Positions 58,701-64,000 of a stretch of DNA of 64,000 bases are shown here, piece after piece (the first letter of the stretch is position 1; each line of letters begins with the position of its first letter). The position numbers were made by a program, and so were the translations under genes. Where the stretch lies: NCBI RefSeq assembly GCF_030867145.1, contig NC_134436.1, positions 6,510,001 through 6,574,000 of the forward strand, in the 5' to 3' direction. The notes beneath the pieces are model-generated. The model saw only the letters and a program-made list of their open reading frames with translations, did not search any database and had not been told where the DNA came from. The stretch is from Opisthocomus hoazin. Lineage: Eukaryota; Chordata; Aves; Opisthocomiformes; Opisthocomidae.

Positions 58701-61700
58701 GTGAGGGCTGGGGGGGGGCTGGCAGGCACCGCCGCAGTCCCCCGCCACCTCCCACTTACCAGCTGGAGGCACCGGCCGTGCTCACTGCGCCCAGCTAAAG
58801 ATTGGCACGTTCCCCAATTTTCTGCTGGCTGATGACACCCCCACGCCAGGCAACACAAGCATTTACGAGAAGCTAAAAAGCCACCCAGAAAACCAAACCC
58901 ATGTGACAGGTTTCCTAAGCTTAAGGCAATAATTTACAAAGTCAAATTTTACTAAAGCCAAGCTGCTACAACTACAGAACCTGCAGCACAGGCACGCGCA
59001 CGTCTCGGAGTAAAACCTGGCTAGAGAAGACAGAGAAAACAGAATAAATGCTGAAATAAAACTAGATGACATTTAATTTTCCTACTGAGGTGTTGCCTCT
59101 GTTTATTACACAAAGTGAAGACTTTCACGATGAGCTGAGGCACAATTTGCCTGTCGTGCTCCCCTTGCGCTGCGAGTGAAAGCTCTGCAGGGAACGCCGC
59201 GGGCTGCCCTGCTGCGGGCAGGGGGTTCAGGAGCTGCCCCAGGGCAGCCTGCGTCCCACGCCCGGTCCCGCAGCACCCAGCCTGCCCTCGCACCCGAAAC
59301 CTCAGCCTGCCCCAGCCACTCACCAGACAGACCCTATCTGAAATTTTAAGCAACCATTTTCACTGTTTTTTTTTCACAAGTGCTTTGAGTCCCAGGACAA
59401 GGTTTGATGGACGTCCCGTGAGGACGCTGATTGTCGTCTCAGCCATGGAGAGACGGGGATCGTTTGACTTTGCCACAGCTTGGCTCTGATGAGGAGCAGG
59501 CAGCCCCGGCAGCAGCTTCACCACCTTTCCCCCGCCCAGGCACGTTGTTCATCCTGTGTCAGCACGACCAGCTACAGAGGGCGGACGGAGCCAGGGACTC
59601 CCCTTTTGCTCCCTGTAGTCACTCCTGAGGAAGTCACAGCCCAGGAGAAGGCATCGCTACAGCATCGCCAAGGGTTTCCAGCTTCATGACCAGCTTGGGG
59701 CTGCGCCGTTCTGTGCTGAGCTTTCTTTGGCCACTGACATGGACGCAACAGCCACCAAACGCAATCACCAAATGATGAGCGAGGCAAAAAGCATCATACA
59801 CCCCGGGACCAGGCTTTGCCAAAATGTCACCTCAAGGTCGATTTATTTGTTTATCTAGAAGGGGTTTTGAGTGATTTAAGACAGATATAATCTGTCTTTG
59901 CTTTTTTAATGTTTCTTTTTTTAGCCCGGCCCAGCCTGAAATGCGAGCAGTTGTCTGATCTTGAAAGACAACTACTTTGGGGGTGTGCGTGGGCAGGGGA
60001 TTTTGTAAGGAAAGGTTCATGGCACGACAGCTGCTGCGAAAGAGTCAGGTATTCTGATGATTTATTATGAGAGCTGTTCAAATTTAAACTTACTGACCAA
60101 ACAAATCACTGAAGGCTTTAATTTTCAGTTCATCCAAAATCATGTGCCTCTCAATTTCCCCAACTTTAAACTTTAACTTGAAATTTTTTTTTTTAAACTT
60201 TAAAGCTTGTTCTTTGCAGGGAAAATAAAATAAATAATTGCTTTCTTTTTAGTTTTGAAAGTTGAAATTCTATTTTGGCAGGCTGGGAGATAATCTGATG
60301 CAACTACAAGAATAGAGTTAACAACAGGAAAACATTTGTGCCCAACATTTTTATGCGAACCCGTCTTAACTGGAAACCTTGGTTATTTGATGCTAGAATC
60401 AATTCATACAGAACGAATCCCGTTATTACAGAACTAAAGAGCTAGTGGGGTCCCGTCACGTGTCACGGGATACACGAGCTCGCTCCTCGGCTGGTCGGGA
60501 CGAAACGGGACGTTAGGGGCTGATGGAGAAAAAGGAGGCGGGAGAGTCCGGCACCTGTGGCAGCGGGTGGATGACACTGAAATGAGTTGTTCCTGATCTT
60601 TCAGCTTCAGAAATCTCTTTTCTTGCTTATAACATTTTCTGACTGAAACAAAACATTGAGAAAGGACTTCACATGTGTTAAATAAGAGAAGGCACAACAA
60701 AGCACATAATTCTGGGTTGAAAGGAATGTCTCGTACTGACCCAAACCTTTCATTTTTTCGGATTCTGTCAGAAGCTCAGAAAGTTTTTGTTGTGGTTGGA
60801 ACTGAACCTTTTTCTGTCCTGCTGGTTTGCCTGCCTGAGAAAATCTGAATTCAGCCAGGTTGTTTTATAGCTTAACCAAGTCTAGAAGGCCACTATTGGC
60901 TCCTGGCAGAGCAGGAGGAGCGGTCCAGAGCAGGCGCTGGGGGAGCCCAGGCCCCAGCAAGGCACGTGCTGGCCATGGCGGGGTGTGACACCAGTGCCGA
61001 GAGCCGGCTGCTCACTGACGGACACCAACCGCTTTATCCTGCTCTTTGGGTTTTTCAGCTGCCTTGAGTGGTTATCTGGAATGACGGACAGTAAACAGGT
61101 GACACTGTGGTACTTGTAGAAATCCTTCAAGAACTATGAACTTCTCTTGGTAAAAAGCAGATTTTTTCCATCCACGTCACTGTCATTACATCACATGAAA
61201 AATGACCTCTCAGTTCCAGAAACGCTGGAGGTGACTCGCTGAGGCTGTGGTGCACACCTGCGCCTGCTCGAGGCCACCCTCGCTGCACTCCAGCTCTGAC
61301 CCTCTCACCACGCAGGGACCAGCCCCCGCGCCCACGGGAGAGGGAGTCCCAGGCACCAGCGCCGGGCGACTCAACCATGCCGAGCCCACTCCTCATTGCA
61401 CGTGTGCCGGTACCACCAGTGGAAGACACATTTGTATACAGCCTTTACACACAGCACTACTCTTAGCATGAGAGAGGGGGGAACCAGGCCTACGACTTAT
61501 CAGACACCCCATAAACTGCGGGCCTGACTCGTCTTACGTATTCCAATGAAAGTCAGAAGTAACTCCAAGATACAAGAAGGGTTGACAAAAAATTTGCTTC
61601 AGTCCTTCTGCAAGAATGTTAAAACCACGCCCGAGCAACACATTTATGTTTTCAAGATGTACACTCTCATCCTTCAATCTGCTTGTGGGAAGTGGCAGCT

Positions 61701-64000
61701 CACATCTGCCCACCCAACACGGTACACAGGCCTTCCTGCAGCTTGCAGGGCCCGAGTTCTTTAAAAACATACAGAAAGTCTTAAACTATATCAGAAAGGA
61801 GGTTTGAGAGATTTACTTACCTGAAATAAATTCTTCCTCCGCAATGTCAAGTTTGGCTTCTGTTTGGTCTATTAATGTACTCTGTTTCAGCAAATACAAG
61901 GTACATAAAATATATAAATAACTAGTTTTATACAGAAATTTGGCATGCTCCAGGCAGCTTTTTCTCCTGCACTGGGCACCTTAACCCTAGCTCTGAACTT
62001 GCCTGCAGCTGTCGGTCTCCTGTGGCTGCAGACCGCGAGCTCGCAGCTGTCTGTGCTCGGTCACGTTGGGCAATTACTCCAGGTTTCATTCACTCGGCAA
62101 ACCTGCCCCTCACCGCAGGCAGGGATCCAGGGCGGGGTGCGAACCGTCCATCTTCCCTCCTCTCGCGGGCAGGCAGCTCCCAAGCCCGGCAGCGTCGCTT
62201 TCTACGATTCTGCTCTCTACTTGCCAGCCCTGTAACCGTAACCCTATATATACGGTCCCTCCCACCTCAGCAGTTCCGCTCGCCGAGTCTCCTCCATTGT
62301 CTATGTGCAGGTATTTTATGCGAGACATAATTACTCTTGTTCCTATCAGCTGAGACAAGCATGCACAAGATTAGCTCCCTCGCAGGGTACAAAATGGTGC
62401 ACCCCGAGTGCCTTCCGAACGGCACGTGTAAAGAGGAGGATCGTGACTGTAGGTACTGGGTACATTAACAGCAAGCAAAGCAAAGGTGATTTACTGAGGA
62501 GCTTCACCGAGTGCTCTGCTAGGTTCTGGGTATGCTAGAGGAGGAAAGGGGAAACAAAATGTAATTATTATGGAAAGATTCTCCTGCGAGTGACATTTGG
62601 AAATAATGAGATTGTGTCATTAGGGGCACAAAGGTAAAGGAACATATAGAGAAGATACATCGGACATTTGGATTCTAACTGTTCTCACGTTCTATCAGAC
62701 CAAGGGCACGGTCGATACACCAGAAGGCTACAGCAGACACACAGCTGCAAAGTCCACAGTCAACGGGGAAATTTATCTTCCAAGGTGCCAGGTAAGAGGT
62801 AAATGTAAAAAACGCAGCCTGCAGGTGTGCTGGGTACTTTGGGATTGCTTTCCTCGGTCACCTTGGATGGCCATGACAAAGGGAAGCGGTTTCCCTCATA
62901 GCGCGGTGCTGGCAGAGCTGCCCGTGCCGCCTCCCGAAGCGTGCGTCGCGGCAGGCCCGCAGGGCTGCTGAGCAAGGAATGTGATGCCACCGAGGCGCTC
63001 CTGCGTGCCCTGGCTCACCCCGCCAGCAGGGACTCGCTGACCTCTCCGAGGAGGAAAGGAGCCATGGGCAGAACCACTTCATTCTGTCTGCCTTCTCGGC
63101 GGGCATCTGCCGCCTCCGAGCAGACGGGTGTCGTGGTGTGCCAGCCTCCGAGCACCTTGCCCAGGAGGGGCAAGGACCCTGCGCGGCTGAGGGCGGGGAG
63201 TAGGGATGAATAGAGCTGCCAGAGGCTCATTAATTGCAGGCCTGACAGCACACTGACAAACGAGCACGTAAGAAAAAAATATCAGATGGGGCCCCAAGGA
63301 GCACAGTTCAGACATAATCATTCATCTTACGCATACATTAGTCTGAGTTTCTGCAGGGCAGTGAAACACTCCTCACCGCAGTAAGTTTTGGGGGAAAACC
63401 AGCCATGTAACGTCCTGAATGCCTCCACAGCCCACTTTCCCACTTTTCCCCACACACGTGTTTCGCCCTTGCAAACAGCACGGTCAAAGCTGCACAGCAG
63501 CTGCGTGTCCTTCCATGCCAGCATTCATTTCTCCTCAATAAATACTCAGTATCCACAATAAAGCCATGCACACAGAAACACAAAATGCCAGCATTTGACT
63601 CGGAGCAGTATTTAACATATAGTAGATAAATGATTTTACCTGTTGCATTAAGAGGAATAATTTATACCTGAATAAGTAAAACCTTAAAGCCAGTGAACGC
63701 AGCCACACTAGGCCACTGCAGCTTAATATGAACAATTTTGCTTGCTTTATAACCCCTCTAAAGCCATCAGAACGCTTTGGCATGGCAGGAGTGCCTGGCT
63801 GCAACGACTGGCAGGCCAGTGCCCACGTGCCTGCTAACTGTGTGCCCCTGCCACCACAAAGAGCTTGTTACACGGGAAGAGTCGTGTTAGAAGCAGACAC
63901 AGCACTGAAAAAGCGCGACTGACTTGCCCACAGTGGCTGCGATGAAGAAAAGTGGATCTGAAACCAAGGTCCCCACGTGCTGTTTGCTTTCAGCTTGCTC
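55725..64000. other. GABRP 5' region, upstream intron(s) and promoter side
   Basis: No coding exon was recognised in 8.3 kb. Because exon 55724 begins at a splice acceptor, the promoter and non-coding first exon must lie further right. Minus-strand donor-like sites that could end such an exon are at 57233, 58760 and 61821. GC-rich patches at about 56340-56480 and 58620-58790 are short. KCNMB1/KCNIP1-side genes expected beyond GABRP are not visible. Confidence 0.55.
59878..59898. repeat. Perfect 9-bp inverted repeat with 3-bp loop
   Basis: AAGACAGAT-ATA-ATCTGTCTT. The arms are exact reverse complements. It is short and AT-rich, with no evidence of function. Confidence 0.7.

Overview
This is vertebrate nuclear DNA, almost certainly avian. 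Genes are split into short exons with GT..AG introns, one CpG island marks a promoter, and two 3'-end fragments of CR1 retroposons (the typical bird/reptile LINE) are present. No bacterial, phage or CRISPR features were seen. I found no novel multi-gene system; the most unusual item is a KAZALD1-type gene lying between GABRP and RANBP17.

All three genes run on the minus strand (right to left). From the right: (1) GABRP, the GABA-A receptor pi subunit, complete coding sequence in nine exons from 55690 to 43128 (445 codons plus stop, assembled here with every splice phase agreeing). (2) A secreted IGFBP-Kazal-Ig protein of the KAZALD family, complete in four exons from 30834 to 22324 (296 codons plus stop). 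(3) RANBP17, an exportin-7-like nuclear transport receptor, first ten coding exons from 16731 to 870 (367 codons, phases agreeing); the remainder lies beyond the left edge. Its promoter is the CpG island at about 15.65-17.0 kb.

The order GABRP-RANBP17 in the same orientation is the human 5q35.1 order. As I recall it, mammals have no KAZALD-type gene there, whereas KAZALD1 itself sits beside TLX1 on human 10q24, a region paralogous to 5q35 (TLX3, NPM1, FGF18, KCNIP1 versus TLX1, NPM3, FGF8, KCNIP2). The middle gene is therefore best explained as a KAZALD1 ohnolog kept in birds.

The rest is intronic and intergenic DNA: 16.7-22.1 kb, 30.8-42.0 kb and 55.7-64.0 kb are without recognised coding genes. 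They hold simple repeats, possible non-coding 5' exons of GABRP and one unexplained coding-like block near 34.0 kb. The three genes share no pathway; their grouping reflects conserved synteny, not an operon.
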